A stretch of DNA of 64,000 nt. Source: Paraburkholderia youngii. GTDB taxonomy: Bacteria; Pseudomonadota; Gammaproteobacteria; Burkholderiales; Burkholderiaceae. Below are positions 45,586-55,540 of the stretch, one piece after another (the first letter of the stretch is position 1; each line of letters begins with the position of its first letter). The position numbers and the translations under genes were made by a program. Under the pieces are notes generated by a model. The model saw only the letters and a list, made by a program, of their open reading frames with translations. It did not search any database and was not told the DNA's origin. The stretch spans positions 558,001 to 622,000 of the forward strand of contig NZ_JAALDK010000001.1 of NCBI RefSeq assembly GCF_013366925.1, read 5' to 3'.

Positions 45586-46324
45586 TGAACGGCTCCAGAG
45601 CGGCCTCGCCGGCCCAGCTGCGCGGTTGTCAGTCGCGAGAGCGTAAAGGGCAGGCGTGCCGCGTCTTATTGTGTTTTCACAAGCACGCTGGAGCGGGAAA
45701 GATGGCGGGAGAATTGCCTGAGAGGGCCCGGCCCGATGGAAAGATGGGCACGGTGCCGCAGGGCACATGCGAACACGGCTTCAAATCATGGCCTGACACG
45801 CCGCGTTTAGCCAGCAGACCTTCATAAGTCTTCGTCCTGTGAAGCGGGCGCGCCAACTGGGCGCGCGAGCGAAGGGCCGAAGTCCGCGGTCATGCCGCAA
45901 CGGGAAGTTCGCGCAGGCGGCGCGTCTTTTCCTGCTGGGGGTGTCTCGCCTTTCTTTTGACGTCGCCATGTCTTGTACTTTCTACAAGACGCCTCGGGCG
46001 CACGCCGTATTTTCGCGACTTGCAGCTTCGTCCAGCAGGGCGTCATACCACCCGGATCACGAAGCTGGAAGCTAAATTCTTTTTTACCAAAATTCCGTTA
46101 CCGTCGAAGCCGACCTTGACCGAACGCGCCTGCGGGCGCCGTCCCTGCCGGGTGCTGACTTCGTGCGTGCAACTTGTTGCATCTCATTTTCAGGGTGAGC
46201 AACCAGACCCCGGCGCAAGTAAAATAACGGTTTATCGCTTGCGCTCGCGCAATCCACCCGCATTCCGGACGCTGTGCGGACACCGCGCCGGCCGTCGCGG
46301 ACTGCTGGGCAAATTATATTCAGA
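45586..46324. other. Long rne/rluC intergenic region; probable structured rne leader
   Basis: About 740 bp without a credible gene separate the divergent rne and rluC. In E. coli a long rne leader with hairpins mediates autoregulation by RNase E. Here a strong hairpin (GCGCGCC-AACT-GGGCGCGC, 45846-45865) lies about 260 nt before the rne start, which suggests a similar arrangement. AAATTATATTC before 46325 is a possible -10 for rluC. Short open frames here have no ribosome sites. Confidence 0.5.
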
Positions 46325-47374
46325 ATGAAAGAGTTAGGCAAAACATCCCAGAGATCGGTTGCAGGCGCGGTCGAAGGCTCGATTTCGGGCGACCAGGTTT
46401 CGCTGATCGAAATCGACGACCGATCAGCTGGTCAGCGCATCGATAATTTCCTGCTGCGCGTCTGCAAGGGCGTGCCGAAAAGCCATATTTACCGCATTCT
46501 GCGCAGCGGCGAAGTGCGCGTGAACAAGGGCCGGATCGATGCGCAATACCGGCTCGAACTGGGCGATCTCGTGCGCGTACCGCCGATCCGCGTCGCCCAG
46601 CCGGATCAGGCCGCGGCCCACGTGCCCGTGCCCGCGGCGGGCTTTCACATTCTGTTCGAAGACGAGCATTTGCTGGTGATCGACAAGCCAGCCGGCGTCG
46701 CGGTCCACGGCGGCAGCGGAGTCGCGTTCGGCGTGATCGAGCAGATGCGCGCGGCGCGGCCCCAGGCGAAATTCCTCGAACTCGTGCACCGGCTGGATCG
46801 CGAGACTTCGGGCATCCTGATGCTCGCGAAGAAGCGCGCGGCGCTCGTCAATCTGCACGAGCAGATTCGCGACAACCGGATGGACAAGCGCTATTACGCG
46901 TGCGTGCACGGCGAATGGGCAAGCGACTGGGGGCGCCGTCGCGCGGTGAAGGAGCCGCTGCACAAATTCCTGACCGCCGACGGCGAGCGCCGCGTGCGCG
47001 TGCAGGCCGATGGCCTCGCTTCGCACACGATTTTCAATCTGGTCGACCTCTGGCCCGAATACGCGCTGTTGGAGGCGGAACTGAAAACTGGGCGCACGCA
47101 CCAGATTCGCGTGCATTTGCAGCATCTGGCGCTACCGATCGTCGGCGACGCCAAATACGGTGATTTCGCGCTTAACAAGGCTCTTGCGCGCGCGAACGCG
47201 AAGCCCGGGATCAAGCGTATGTTTCTGCACGCTTACCGGCTCAAGCTCACGCATCCGGCCACCGGCGCGCCGTTGCAACTCGAGGCGCCGCTGCCGGCCG
47301 ACTGCCGCGGCTTTATAGAACAACTCAACGAACTACGCACTGGGTCCAACCCGGAGACGACCTTGCATGGCTAG
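46325..47374 (+). CDS. rluC: Ribosomal large subunit pseudouridine synthase C
   Basis: The 349-residue protein has an S4 domain (about 35-95; QRIDNFLLRVCKGVPKSHIYRILRSGEVRVNKGR in two parts) and a catalytic RsuA/RluA domain with HRLDRETSGILMLAKK (Asp nucleophile) and GRTHQIRVHLQHLALPIVGD. RluC modifies 23S rRNA at 955, 2504 and 2580. It is divergent from rne, as in E. coli. Its TAG overlaps the next gene's first codons. Confidence 0.96.
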   Translation: MKELGKTSQRSVAGAVEGSISGDQVSLIEIDDRSAGQRIDNFLLRVCKGVPKSHIYRILRSGEVRVNKGRIDAQYRLELGDLVRVPPIRVAQPDQAAAHVPVPAAGFHILFEDEHLLVIDKPAGVAVHGGSGVAFGVIEQMRAARPQAKFLELVHRLDRETSGILMLAKKRAALVNLHEQIRDNRMDKRYYACVHGEWASDWGRRRAVKEPLHKFLTADGERRVRVQADGLASHTIFNLVDLWPEYALLEAELKTGRTHQIRVHLQHLALPIVGDAKYGDFALNKALARANAKPGIKRMFLHAYRLKLTHPATGAPLQLEAPLPADCRGFIEQLNELRTGSNPETTLHG

Positions 47375-48026
47375 AGAGCAATTTGACCTGATCGTGTTCG
47401 ACTGGGATGGCACGCTGATGGATTCGACCGCGCATATCACGCGCAGCATCCAGGCGGCGTGTCGCGATCTCGGCCTGCCGGTTCCCGCCGACGAAGCCGC
47501 GAGCTATGTAATCGGCCTGGGCCTGCGCGACGCACTGCAGATCGCCGCGCCGACGCTCGATCCTGCCGACTATTCGCGGCTTTCCGAGCGTTATCGCTTT
47601 CATTTTCTGGTAAAGGACCAGACCACCGAGCTGTTCCCCGGCGTGCGCGAAATGCTTCAGGAGTTGCGCGACGTCGGCTATCTGCTCGCGGTCGCGACGG
47701 GCAAGAGCCGCGTCGGGCTCAATCGCGCGCTCGATCAGGCACGTCTGACCAGCCTGTTCGACGGCACGCGCTGCGCTGACGAAACCTTCTCGAAGCCGCA
47801 TCCGGCAATGCTGCACGAGCTTACGCGCGAACTGGGGCAGGATACGGCGCGCACGGTCATGATCGGCGATACGACGCACGACTTGCAGATGGCGCTCAAC
47901 GCCGGCGTGGCGGGCATCGGCGTGACTTACGGCGCGCATCCGGCGAATTCGCTGAATGCGATGTCGCCTAAGTTCGTTGCGTCGAGCATCAGCGATTTGT
48001 CCAGCTGGCTGCGGGAGAACGCATGA
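47367..48026 (+). CDS. HAD-superfamily hydrolase (phosphoglycolate phosphatase-like)
   Basis: The 219-residue protein has motif I DWDGTLMDS (acting nucleophile Asp), motif II VATGKSR, Lys in FSKPHPAML and motif IV MIGDTTHDLQMA, giving a complete HAD set with a C1 cap. It is likely a phosphatase of small phosphorylated metabolites; Gph-like but with unproven substrate. Its start overlaps the rluC stop by 8 bp, and it overlaps the Rieske gene by ATGA, so the genes form an operon. Confidence 0.9.
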   Translation: MAREQFDLIVFDWDGTLMDSTAHITRSIQAACRDLGLPVPADEAASYVIGLGLRDALQIAAPTLDPADYSRLSERYRFHFLVKDQTTELFPGVREMLQELRDVGYLLAVATGKSRVGLNRALDQARLTSLFDGTRCADETFSKPHPAMLHELTRELGQDTARTVMIGDTTHDLQMALNAGVAGIGVTYGAHPANSLNAMSPKFVASSISDLSSWLRENA

Positions 48027-48439
48027 GCGCCGACGGCGTGAATGCCACGACGGCCGCGGCTGCGCAGGCGGTGCGCATTTGCGCGGCCGAGGATCTGGTC
48101 GACGGTGGGGAAGGCGTCCGGCGCGACGCGCGGCTCTGCGGGCAGGATGCCGTGGTGTTTTTCGTCCGCTATGATGGCTGCGCGTACGGCTATCTGAACC
48201 GCTGCGCTCACGTGCCGATGGAACTCGACTGGCAGGAAGGGCAGTTCTTCGAATCGTCCGGCTTATACTTGATGTGCGCGACACATGGCGCGATTTACGC
48301 GCCGGACACCGGCAAATGCGTCGGTGGGCCGTGTCGCGGGGGCAGATTGCGCGCCGTGCAGGTCGAGGAACGCGATACGCCTGAGGGTCGTGCGGTATTC
48401 TGGTTGCCTGACGGCGAATTGCTGCCGGTCACGCGCTGA
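48023..48439 (+). CDS. Rieske [2Fe-2S] protein, soluble ferredoxin type
   Basis: The 138-residue protein has cluster ligands CAHVPMEL (CxH) and CATHGAIY (CxxH), with no signal or membrane anchor. It is a small soluble Rieske protein, perhaps an electron carrier for an oxygenase, but no oxygenase is nearby. It overlaps the HAD gene by ATGA and is followed 28 bp later by an S49 peptidase. Confidence 0.9.
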   Translation: MSADGVNATTAAAAQAVRICAAEDLVDGGEGVRRDARLCGQDAVVFFVRYDGCAYGYLNRCAHVPMELDWQEGQFFESSGLYLMCATHGAIYAPDTGKCVGGPCRGGRLRAVQVEERDTPEGRAVFWLPDGELLPVTR

Positions 48440-48467
48440 TTTCCTCTCCAATCTTTCCACTGTCCGC

Positions 48468-49469
48468 ATGTCCGACAATTTGACCCCCGGAAGGGACCCC
48501 TCCTCGGGAGGCCGCTCCGGTGCCCCTGCCGACCAGCCCGGCTGGGAGCGTGCCGCGCTCGAGCGCATCGCGCTCGCTGCGATCAATGAGCAACGCGCCG
48601 CGCGGCGCTGGCGGATTTTTTTCCGTTTCCTGTTCCTCGGAGTGCTTGCACTAGTAGTGTGGGGCGTGCTGAGTTTTTCGGGCGAGCGGGTCGCCACGAC
48701 TGGCCGACATACGGCGATGGTGTCGCTTGACGGCGAGATCTCGACGGATACGAACGCGAACGCACAAGATGTCAATACTGCCCTCGACTCCGCATTCGAA
48801 GATTCCAATACCGCCGGCGTGATTCTCTATTGCAACAGCCCGGGCGGCAGTCCGGTCCAAGCGGGCATTATCAATAGCGAAGTTCGGCGATTGCGCGGGA
48901 AATATCCCTCTGTTCCGCTGTATGTCGTAGTTGGCGATATGTGCGCATCAGGGGGCTACTACGCGGCCGCCGCGGCAGAGAAGATCTATGTAGACAAGGC
49001 GAGCATCGTCGGTTCGATCGGCGTCCTGATGGACAGCTTCGGTTTCACCGGTCTGATGGACAAGCTGGGGATTCAGCGCCGGCTGCACACCTCGGGTGAG
49101 AACAAGGGGTTTTTCGATCCGTTCTCGCCTGAAACGCCGAAGATGGACGAACATGCGCAGGTTATGCTCGATCAGATCCACTCGCAGTTCATCGATGCGG
49201 TGCGTCAGGGGCGCGGCAAGCGTCTGCATGAGACACCGGACATGTTCTCGGGTCTGTTCTGGACGGGGCAGAAGAGCGTCGAATTGGGCCTCGCGGACGG
49301 TTTTGGGGATGCGGATTACGTCGCGCGAGAGATCTTCAAAGCGCCGGATATCGTCGATTACACGGTAAAAGAGAGCATTACGGACCGCGTTGCGCGCAAA
49401 TTCGGCGCTGCGGTCGGCGCCGGCGCGGTTCGGGCGATGGCGCTCGGCGCAAAAATGAATCTGCATTGA
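48468..49469 (+). CDS. sppA: S49-family signal peptide peptidase (SppA-like)
   Basis: The 333-residue protein has a disordered N-terminus (1-45), one transmembrane helix (about 50-70; FFRFLFLGVLALVVWGVL) and a single S49 domain. Ser161 is in DMCASGGYYAA and Lys213 in TSGENKGFFDPF, matching the Ser-Lys dyad of half-size SppA enzymes, which assemble as octamers. It degrades released signal peptides at the periplasmic face. Confidence 0.92.
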   Translation: MSDNLTPGRDPSSGGRSGAPADQPGWERAALERIALAAINEQRAARRWRIFFRFLFLGVLALVVWGVLSFSGERVATTGRHTAMVSLDGEISTDTNANAQDVNTALDSAFEDSNTAGVILYCNSPGGSPVQAGIINSEVRRLRGKYPSVPLYVVVGDMCASGGYYAAAAAEKIYVDKASIVGSIGVLMDSFGFTGLMDKLGIQRRLHTSGENKGFFDPFSPETPKMDEHAQVMLDQIHSQFIDAVRQGRGKRLHETPDMFSGLFWTGQKSVELGLADGFGDADYVAREIFKAPDIVDYTVKESITDRVARKFGAAVGAGAVRAMALGAKMNLH

Positions 49470-49486
49470 ACGCGCAGTAATAAAAG

Positions 49487-49526
49487 AAGCCCGCGCGGTC
49501 GGCTTTGGCCGATTGCGAGGGCTTTG
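49487..49526 (+). terminator. Terminator after the S49 peptidase gene
   Basis: AAGCCC...GGTCGG pairs imperfectly with CCGATT...GGGCTTT across a CTTTGG loop. It ends the rluC-HAD-Rieske-sppA operon. The T-run is short (TTTGTCTT). Confidence 0.6.
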
Positions 49527-49583
49527 TCTTTGCGGGCACGTTTCGGGGCGGCGTGGTGTTCGCTGTCTGCCCGGTACTCGCGC

Positions 49584-50306
49584 TCAGGCCGCCAGAATCA
49601 GAAAAATCGCCGGCCGCTTATGCAGGTCGATCTCAGACTTCTTTTTCCAGTCCGCAACGCTCCGGCTTGCGATGACTTCGCTCGGCAGCGTCAGATCGAC
49701 CGCCACACAAACGAGCGTCGACGGCGCGCAGGTCGCGAGCAACGTATCGAGCAATGCGCGATTCCGGTACGGCGTTTCGATGAAGATCTGCGTTTGCTTG
49801 CTCTTGCGCGACTGTTGCTCGAGATCGCGCAGACGTTTGGCGCGCTCGGCGGCGTCGACGGGCAGGTAGCCGTGAAACGCGAAAGTCTGGCCGTTCAGCC
49901 CCGACGCCATAAGCGCGAGCAGAATCGAACTCGGTCCGACCAGCGGCACGACTTTCACGCCGCGCTCGTGCGCGCGTCGCACGAGTAGTGCGCCCGGGTC
50001 CGCGACTGCCGGGCAGCCAGCCTCGGAGACGAGGCCTGCGTCGGTCCCCGAGAGCAGCGGCGCGAGCAGCTTGTCAATTTCCCCGCCCGGCGTATTGACG
50101 TTCAGTTCGCGAATCTCGATCTCCTGAATGGGCCGTTCGGTGCCGACTTTTTTCAGGAACGCGCGCGTGGTTTTCGCGTTTTCGCCAATGTAATAGTGCA
50201 GCGACGCCGCACGGGCGCGCACGGGCGCGGGCAGCACCAGCTCGAGTGCGCTTGCGTCGCCTTCGCCGAGTGTGTTCGGAATCAGATAGAGCGTACCGGT
50301 CATCAT
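49584..50306 (-). CDS. SAM-dependent methyltransferase, tetrapyrrole-methylase fold (RsmI relative)
   Basis: The 240-residue protein begins MMTGTLYLIPNTLGEGD. GTDAGLVSEAGCPAVADPG and VVPLVGPSSILLALMASGLNG are the SAM-binding and active-site motifs shared with RsmI (16S rRNA C1402 2'-O-methylation). It is shorter than RsmI (about 285) and differs at the start, matching a second, uncharacterised paralogue present in many beta/gammaproteobacteria. Its first ATG overlaps the maf stop. Confidence 0.85.
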   Translation of the reverse strand: MMTGTLYLIPNTLGEGDASALELVLPAPVRARAASLHYYIGENAKTTRAFLKKVGTERPIQEIEIRELNVNTPGGEIDKLLAPLLSGTDAGLVSEAGCPAVADPGALLVRRAHERGVKVVPLVGPSSILLALMASGLNGQTFAFHGYLPVDAAERAKRLRDLEQQSRKSKQTQIFIETPYRNRALLDTLLATCAPSTLVCVAVDLTLPSEVIASRSVADWKKKSEIDLHKRPAIFLILAA

Positions 50307-50917
50307 GCCCCCAGAAGCGGATAGTCGGCCGCGAGCAGCATGTGCGACAACGCGATGAGCGGCAGGCCGACGAGCGCGGTCGGGTCGTCGGAATGGATCG
50401 CCTCCAGCAGCGCGATGCCGAGTCCTTCGGATTTGGCGCTGCCGGCCACGTCGTACGGCGTTTCGGCGCGCAGATACGCGTCGAGGGCCGCGTCCGGCAG
50501 GTTGCGAAAGCGCACGCGGGTGATCACATCGACGGTCTGCGCGCTGTCCGTCGCGCTGTCGAACAGACACAGTGCGCTATGGAACAGCACCTCGCGACCA
50601 CGCATCGCCTGCAACTGCGCGAGCGCCCTGTCGTGCGTGCCGGGTTTGCCGATCTGCAGGCCGTCATAGGTGGCGACCTGGTCGGAGCCGATCACGAGCG
50701 CGCGTTCGGCGGCGGCGAGGCATTTGGCGACCGCGCGCGCTTTGGCTTCGGCGAGGCGCAGCGCGGTGGTATCGGGTGTTTCACCGGCGAGTGGGGTTTC
50801 GTCGATCGCGGGCACGACGATGTCGAACGGCACGCGCAGGCGTTCGAGCAACTCGCGGCGATACTGCGAACTCGATGCCAGAATCAGGCGTGGCGGGCAT
50901 TTGGAGGAATCAGACAT
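50303..50917 (-). CDS. yceF: Maf-family nucleotide pyrophosphatase (YceF type)
   Basis: The 204-residue protein has the N-terminal signature LILASSSQYRRELLERL, DET (DETPLAGE) and VIGSDQVATYDG, which define Maf proteins. The YceF subgroup hydrolyses m7GTP. It overlaps the downstream methyltransferase (ATGA). In related genomes it is divergent from the yceD-rpmF genes, as here. Confidence 0.93.
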   Translation of the reverse strand: MSDSSKCPPRLILASSSQYRRELLERLRVPFDIVVPAIDETPLAGETPDTTALRLAEAKARAVAKCLAAAERALVIGSDQVATYDGLQIGKPGTHDRALAQLQAMRGREVLFHSALCLFDSATDSAQTVDVITRVRFRNLPDAALDAYLRAETPYDVAGSAKSEGLGIALLEAIHSDDPTALVGLPLIALSHMLLAADYPLLGA

Positions 50918-50988
50918 GGTTTGCGGGCAACGGAAGAGGCGGGTCGTACGGGGTCGCGCGAGGCTCGTGTGCGTACGGGCTTAAGTGT

Positions 50989-51017
50989 TTGACTCGAAAA
51001 GACAAAACGGATATGAT
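50989..51017 (+). promoter_or_regulatory. Sigma-70 promoter of the yceD-rpmF-fab genes
   Basis: TTGACT (50989-50994) and TATGAT (51012-51017) have an exact 17-bp spacer. Transcription would start near 51024, giving a leader of about 190 nt before yceD. Confidence 0.7.
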
Positions 51018-51216
51018 TTTGGGCTTTTCACGGTATGCTTGCGCCTGAAGGGTCTCGGCGCGTTCAGCGGCTTTCGGCAGCCGGAAGGTCGAAGAAAGCT
51101 CGGCAGGTTGAACGCAATGGCCACTGGCTGCCTCGCACACCGGATTATCTTCGCGGCGGATCTGATCGTCCTTCGCGAATCACCCCGGCAACTTGCTTGC
51201 CGACGCAGGAGCGCAC

Positions 51217-51873
51217 ATGACTCAACATCCTGGCAAACCTGCAGGTCCGTCCGACCCGCATGAACTCGATCTGTTCGAATTTGCGCGAAGTGGGCGTCAG
51301 GCTGCGGGTGTCGTGCGCGTCTCGCAACTGCCGCGCATGTTAAACGAAGTCCCGGCGGAAGCGCCAGATCGCGACACCGCGTTCACATGGCAGGCCGAAG
51401 GGACGACGCAACCGGAATTGCAGGACGACGGCACCGAAGGTCCCCAGCCTTATCTGCGGCTGGCGATTCATGGTGCCGCGTGGCTCGAATGCCAGCGGTG
51501 CTTGACGCCGTATTCGCAGGCGTTCAACGTCGATGCAACTTACCGGATCGTCAGTACGGAGGCGGAAGCCGAAGAGTTTCCGCTCGACGAGGATGAAGTC
51601 GAGGTGATCGTGGGCTCGCGCCAGTTCGATCTCATCGACTTGATCGAAGAAGAGTTGCTGCTTTCCTTGCCGCTCGTGCCGAAACACGAGGTCTGTCCTG
51701 AAGTGCACGAGAGCCTTGTCTCGGGTGCGGACGGCAGCGAAGGGGAGGGTGACGAAGCCGCGCAGCACGAAGCTGGCGATATCGGCGAGCCGGATCAATC
51801 CAGCGAGCGGCGCAATCCGTTCGCGGCGCTCGAGAGTCTGAAACGCGACGAACCGGGCGGCAAGAAGCACTGA
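51217..51873 (+). CDS. yceD: YceD/DUF177 protein (23S rRNA accumulation protein)
   Basis: The 218-residue protein has an AGGAG ribosome site. The DUF177 core spans about 35-170 with the metal-binding-like pair CQRCLTPY and CPEV, then an acidic Glu/Asp/Gly-rich stretch and a C-terminal NPFAALESLK that is typical of the family. YceD is needed for normal 23S rRNA accumulation. It always sits next to rpmF, as here. Confidence 0.93.
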   Translation: MTQHPGKPAGPSDPHELDLFEFARSGRQAAGVVRVSQLPRMLNEVPAEAPDRDTAFTWQAEGTTQPELQDDGTEGPQPYLRLAIHGAAWLECQRCLTPYSQAFNVDATYRIVSTEAEAEEFPLDEDEVEVIVGSRQFDLIDLIEEELLLSLPLVPKHEVCPEVHESLVSGADGSEGEGDEAAQHEAGDIGEPDQSSERRNPFAALESLKRDEPGGKKH

Positions 51874-51975
51874 ATAGTTGCAGGGGGCGCGATGCTGGCG
51901 CATTGGCCATTCGGCCAGTGGTTAAGTCCGTATCGGGCTGTGTTAGAATTCGGAAAATTTTTTGGAGTTTTAGTC

Positions 51976-52155
51976 ATGGCAGTTCAACAAAACAAGAAGT
52001 CGCCGTCGAAGCGCGGCATGCACCGTTCGCACGATTTCCTGACGGCAGCGCCGCTGGCCGTTGAGCCGAGCACGGGCGAAGTGCATCTGCGTCACCACAT
52101 CAGCCCGAACGGCTACTATCGCGGCAAGAAAGTCGTCAAGACGAAGAACGACTAA
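51976..52155 (+). CDS. rpmF: 50S ribosomal protein L32
   Basis: The 59-residue protein, [20 protein letters not shown], has no Cys, so it is the zinc-free form. It is preceded by TTGGAG. GTTAGAATTC about 35 bp upstream may be an additional -10. Confidence 0.98.
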   Translation: MAVQQNKKSPSKRGMHRSHDFLTAAPLAVEPSTGEVHLRHHISPNGYYRGKKVVKTKND

Positions 52156-52229
52156 TCGTTGACTGCGATGCGCCCTGTGGCGTTTCGCGTAGCGATCGGC
52201 TCGCTTGACATTTTCCCGGTTCGGCAAAA

Positions 52230-52256
52230 AGGCGGCATTCAACTGCCGCTTTTTTG
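52230..52256 (+). terminator. Terminator/attenuator between rpmF and plsX
   Basis: GCGGCA-TTCAAC-TGCCGC is followed by six T, 23 bp before the plsX ATG. With no clear new promoter after it, it may act as a partial terminator that sets the rpmF:plsX ratio. Confidence 0.75.
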
Positions 52257-52278
52257 TGTCTGAAATTCGTCGCACTCC

Positions 52279-53385
52279 ATGACAGTAAAGCTCACGATAG
52301 ATTGCATGGGAGGCGACCACGGCCCGTCCGTGACCGTTCCCGCTGCCGTCAACTTCGTTCGTTCGCATCCCGATGCGCAGTTGCTGCTCGTCGGCATTGA
52401 AAGTGCGATTCGTGCGCAGCTGAAGAAGCTCAAGGCTCAGGATCTGCCGGCGCTGACCGTCGTGCCTGCTACCGAGGTCGTCGCGATGGACGATCCGGTC
52501 GAGGTCGCGCTGCGCAAGAAAAAAGATTCGTCGATGCGCGTGGCGCTGAACCGCGTCAAGGAAGGCGAGGCGCAAGCCTGTATTTCCGCCGGCAACACCG
52601 GCGCACTGATGGCGGTCTCGCGTTATGTGCTGAAAACGCTGTCGGGTATCGAACGCCCGGCCATCGCGTTCGCCCTGCCCAATCCCACCGGCTATACGAT
52701 GATGCTCGACCTGGGCGCCAACGTCGACTGCGAGCCGCAGCACCTGCTGCAGTTCGCCGAGATGGGGCACGCGCTCGTGTCCGCGCTCGAAGGCAAAGAG
52801 CGGCCCACCATCGGCCTGCTCAACATCGGCGAAGAAGTCATCAAGGGCAACGACATCATCAAGCGCGCCGGCGAACTGCTGCGTGCGAGTACACTGAACT
52901 TTCATGGCAATGTCGAAGGCGACGACATCTACAAGGGCACCGTCGACGTAATCGTCTGCGATGGCTTTGTCGGCAATGTCGCGCTGAAGACGTCGGAAGG
53001 TCTCGCGCAGATGCTGTCCAACATCATCAAGGAAGAGTTTGGCCGTTCGTGGCTGACCAAGGTGATGGCGGTGCTCGCGCTGCCGGTATTGATGCGCTTC
53101 AAGAAACGCGTCGACCATCGGCAATACAATGGCGCCGCGCTGCTCGGCTTGCGCGGTCTCGTGATCAAAAGCCACGGTTCCGCCGATGCCTACGCGTTTG
53201 AGTGGGCTATCAAACGCGGGTATGATGCCGTCAAAAACGGCGTGCTGGAGCGCCTTGCGCGAGCGATGGAAGAGAACGCAGGTTCTCTCGAACAGGCGGC
53301 GCGCGACGCAAGCGGTGCGGGTCACGCAAGCCCGATCGCAGGCCAGCCGGCCGAGCCCTACGCTGCGCAATCCTCGAAGGCATAA
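52279..53385 (+). CDS. plsX: Phosphate acyltransferase PlsX
   Basis: The 368-residue protein starts [20 protein letters not shown], the PlsX signature. [33 protein letters not shown] and the [14 protein letters not shown] segment follow. It makes acyl-phosphate from acyl-ACP for phospholipid synthesis. Its stop overlaps the fabH start (TAATG). The C-terminal 30 residues are Ala/Gly-rich and variable. Confidence 0.97.
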   Translation: MTVKLTIDCMGGDHGPSVTVPAAVNFVRSHPDAQLLLVGIESAIRAQLKKLKAQDLPALTVVPATEVVAMDDPVEVALRKKKDSSMRVALNRVKEGEAQACISAGNTGALMAVSRYVLKTLSGIERPAIAFALPNPTGYTMMLDLGANVDCEPQHLLQFAEMGHALVSALEGKERPTIGLLNIGEEVIKGNDIIKRAGELLRASTLNFHGNVEGDDIYKGTVDVIVCDGFVGNVALKTSEGLAQMLSNIIKEEFGRSWLTKVMAVLALPVLMRFKKRVDHRQYNGAALLGLRGLVIKSHGSADAYAFEWAIKRGYDAVKNGVLERLARAMEENAGSLEQAARDASGAGHASPIAGQPAEPYAAQSSKA

Positions 53386-54374
53386 TGGCTCAATCCACAA
53401 TCTACTCCCGCGTGCTGGGCACCGGCAGCTATCTGCCGTCCAACCGCGTCACCAATCAGGATCTGGCTGAGCGTCTCGGCAGGCAAGGTGTCGAAACGAG
53501 CGACGAATGGATCGTCGCGCGCACGGGCATCCATGCCCGCCACTTCGCCGATCCCGACGTCACGACCAGCGACCTCGCGTTGATCGCCTCGCAGCGCGCG
53601 ATCGAAGCGGCGGACATCGATCCCCAGTCCATCGATCTGATCGTCGTCGCCACTTCCACGCCGGACTTTGTGTTCCCGAGCACCGCCTGCCTGCTGCAGA
53701 ACAAGCTCGGCATCAAGAATCAGGGCGCCGCGTTCGACGTGCAGGCGGTCTGCTCAGGCTTCGCTTACGCGGTCGCGACAGTGGACAGTCTGATTCGCAC
53801 CGGTCAGCATCGCACGGCTCTCGTGGTCGGCGCGGAAACATTCTCGCGCATCCTCGATTTCAACGACCGCACCACCTGCGTGCTGTTCGGCGACGGCGCC
53901 GGCGCGGTGATCCTGCAAGCCTCCGACGAACCGGGCGTGCTCTCGAGCGCGCTGCACGCGGACGGCAGCCATTCGAACATTTTATGCACGCCGGGCAACG
54001 TGAACGGCGGCGTGGTCGCTGGCAGCGCGTTCCTGCACATGGACGGTCAGGCGGTGTTCAAGCTTGCCGTCAACGTGCTGGAGAAAGTCGCCATCGAAGC
54101 ATTGGAAAAAGCCGATCTGAAGCCCGAGCAGATCGACTGGCTGATTCCGCATCAGGCCAATATCCGCATCATGCAAAGCACCTGCCGCAAGCTCGGCCTG
54201 CCGCAGGAGCGCATGGTCGTCACGGTGGGCGAGCACGGCAATACGTCGGCGGCGTCCATTCCGCTTGCACTCGACGTCGCGGTGCGCGACGGCCGCATCA
54301 AGCGCGGCCAGAACGTGCTGATCGAGGGCGTCGGCGGCGGCTTCACGTGGGGCGCGTCGGTCATTCGCTACTGA
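53385..54374 (+). CDS. fabH: 3-oxoacyl-ACP synthase III (FabH)
   Basis: The 329-residue enzyme condenses acetyl-CoA with malonyl-ACP to begin fatty acid synthesis. The catalytic triad is Cys123 ([11 protein letters not shown]), His256 (IPHQANIRI) and Asn286 (GEHGNTSAA). The C-terminal [13 protein letters not shown] is standard. Confidence 0.98.
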   Translation: MAQSTIYSRVLGTGSYLPSNRVTNQDLAERLGRQGVETSDEWIVARTGIHARHFADPDVTTSDLALIASQRAIEAADIDPQSIDLIVVATSTPDFVFPSTACLLQNKLGIKNQGAAFDVQAVCSGFAYAVATVDSLIRTGQHRTALVVGAETFSRILDFNDRTTCVLFGDGAGAVILQASDEPGVLSSALHADGSHSNILCTPGNVNGGVVAGSAFLHMDGQAVFKLAVNVLEKVAIEALEKADLKPEQIDWLIPHQANIRIMQSTCRKLGLPQERMVVTVGEHGNTSAASIPLALDVAVRDGRIKRGQNVLIEGVGGGFTWGASVIRY

Positions 54375-54492
54375 GCGCGACGACGCATCGCAGGGCGTAG
54401 CTGGGGGCGCCTGCGCGGCCGGAGTAATACCGCGCGCCATCGGGCAGCCGCGGCCGGCAGCCACATCCGATTAAACAGATTTTGGGGACGAT

Positions 54493-55428
54493 ATGAAATT
54501 CGCGTTCGTTTTTCCTGGGCAGGGCTCGCAGGCGGTCGGCATGCTCAATGCATTCGCCGGTCGCGCAGTCGTGCGTGAGACGGTTCAGGAAGCCTCCGAC
54601 GCACTCAACCAGGACCTCGGCAAGCTGATCGCCGAAGGCCCCGCCGAAGATCTCAATCTCACCACCAACACCCAGCCGGTCATGCTGACCGCGGCCTACG
54701 CTACCTATCGCGCGTGGCAGCAGGCGGGCGGCCCGGCGCCGGCGATCGTCGCCGGCCATAGCCTCGGCGAATACACGGCGCTCGTCGCGGCCGGCGCGCT
54801 AGCTTTCCGCGACGCGGTGCCGCTCGTGCGTTTCCGCGCGCAGGCGATGCAAACCGCGGTGCCGGTGGGCGAAGGCGGCATGGCCGCGATTCTCGGCCTC
54901 GACGACGACACGGTGCGCGCGGTCTGCGCGGAAGCGTCGGTCGCGGGCGTCGTCGAAGCGGTCAATTTCAATGCGCCGGCGCAAGTCGTGATCGCGGGCC
55001 ACAAGGCCGCGGTCGAGAAAGCCTGCGAATTCGCGAAGGCCAAAGGTGCGAAGCGCGCGCTGCCGCTGCCGGTGTCGGCGCCGTTCCACTCGTCGCTGCT
55101 CAAGCCGGCGTCGGATCAATTGCGCGAATACCTCGCGAGCATCGACGTGCAGGTGCCGTCGATTCCCGTCATCAACAACGTCGACGTCGCCGTGGTCAAC
55201 GAGCCGGCCAAAATCAAGGACGCGCTGGTGCGCCAGGCGGCTGGTGCGGTGCGCTGGGTCGAATGCGTGCAGGCAATGGCCGCGCAGGGCGTCACGCACG
55301 TGATCGAATGCGGCCCGGGCAAGGTCCTTGCGGGTTTGACCAGGCGCATCGACGGCAATCTCGGCGGCGCATCGGTGTTCGATCCGGCATCGCTCGAAGA
55401 AACGCTGAAGCTCGTGACGGCAGGCTGA
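54493..55428 (+). CDS. fabD: Malonyl-CoA:ACP transacylase
   Basis: The 311-residue protein has FVFPGQGSQAVGML at the start, active-site Ser90 in AGHSLGEYTALV and His199 in VSAPFHSSLL. It charges ACP with malonate. Confidence 0.98.
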   Translation: MKFAFVFPGQGSQAVGMLNAFAGRAVVRETVQEASDALNQDLGKLIAEGPAEDLNLTTNTQPVMLTAAYATYRAWQQAGGPAPAIVAGHSLGEYTALVAAGALAFRDAVPLVRFRAQAMQTAVPVGEGGMAAILGLDDDTVRAVCAEASVAGVVEAVNFNAPAQVVIAGHKAAVEKACEFAKAKGAKRALPLPVSAPFHSSLLKPASDQLREYLASIDVQVPSIPVINNVDVAVVNEPAKIKDALVRQAAGAVRWVECVQAMAAQGVTHVIECGPGKVLAGLTRRIDGNLGGASVFDPASLEETLKLVTAG

Positions 55429-55540
55429 GCGCTTTCGCGAGCGGGTATCGGCAGAGCCGTGCCGCGCTGGCGCGGCCTCCCTCGACAGACGAATCAACAA
55501 GAATCAATGAGCCCTATTTGAAGGGCATCCGGACTGACAG

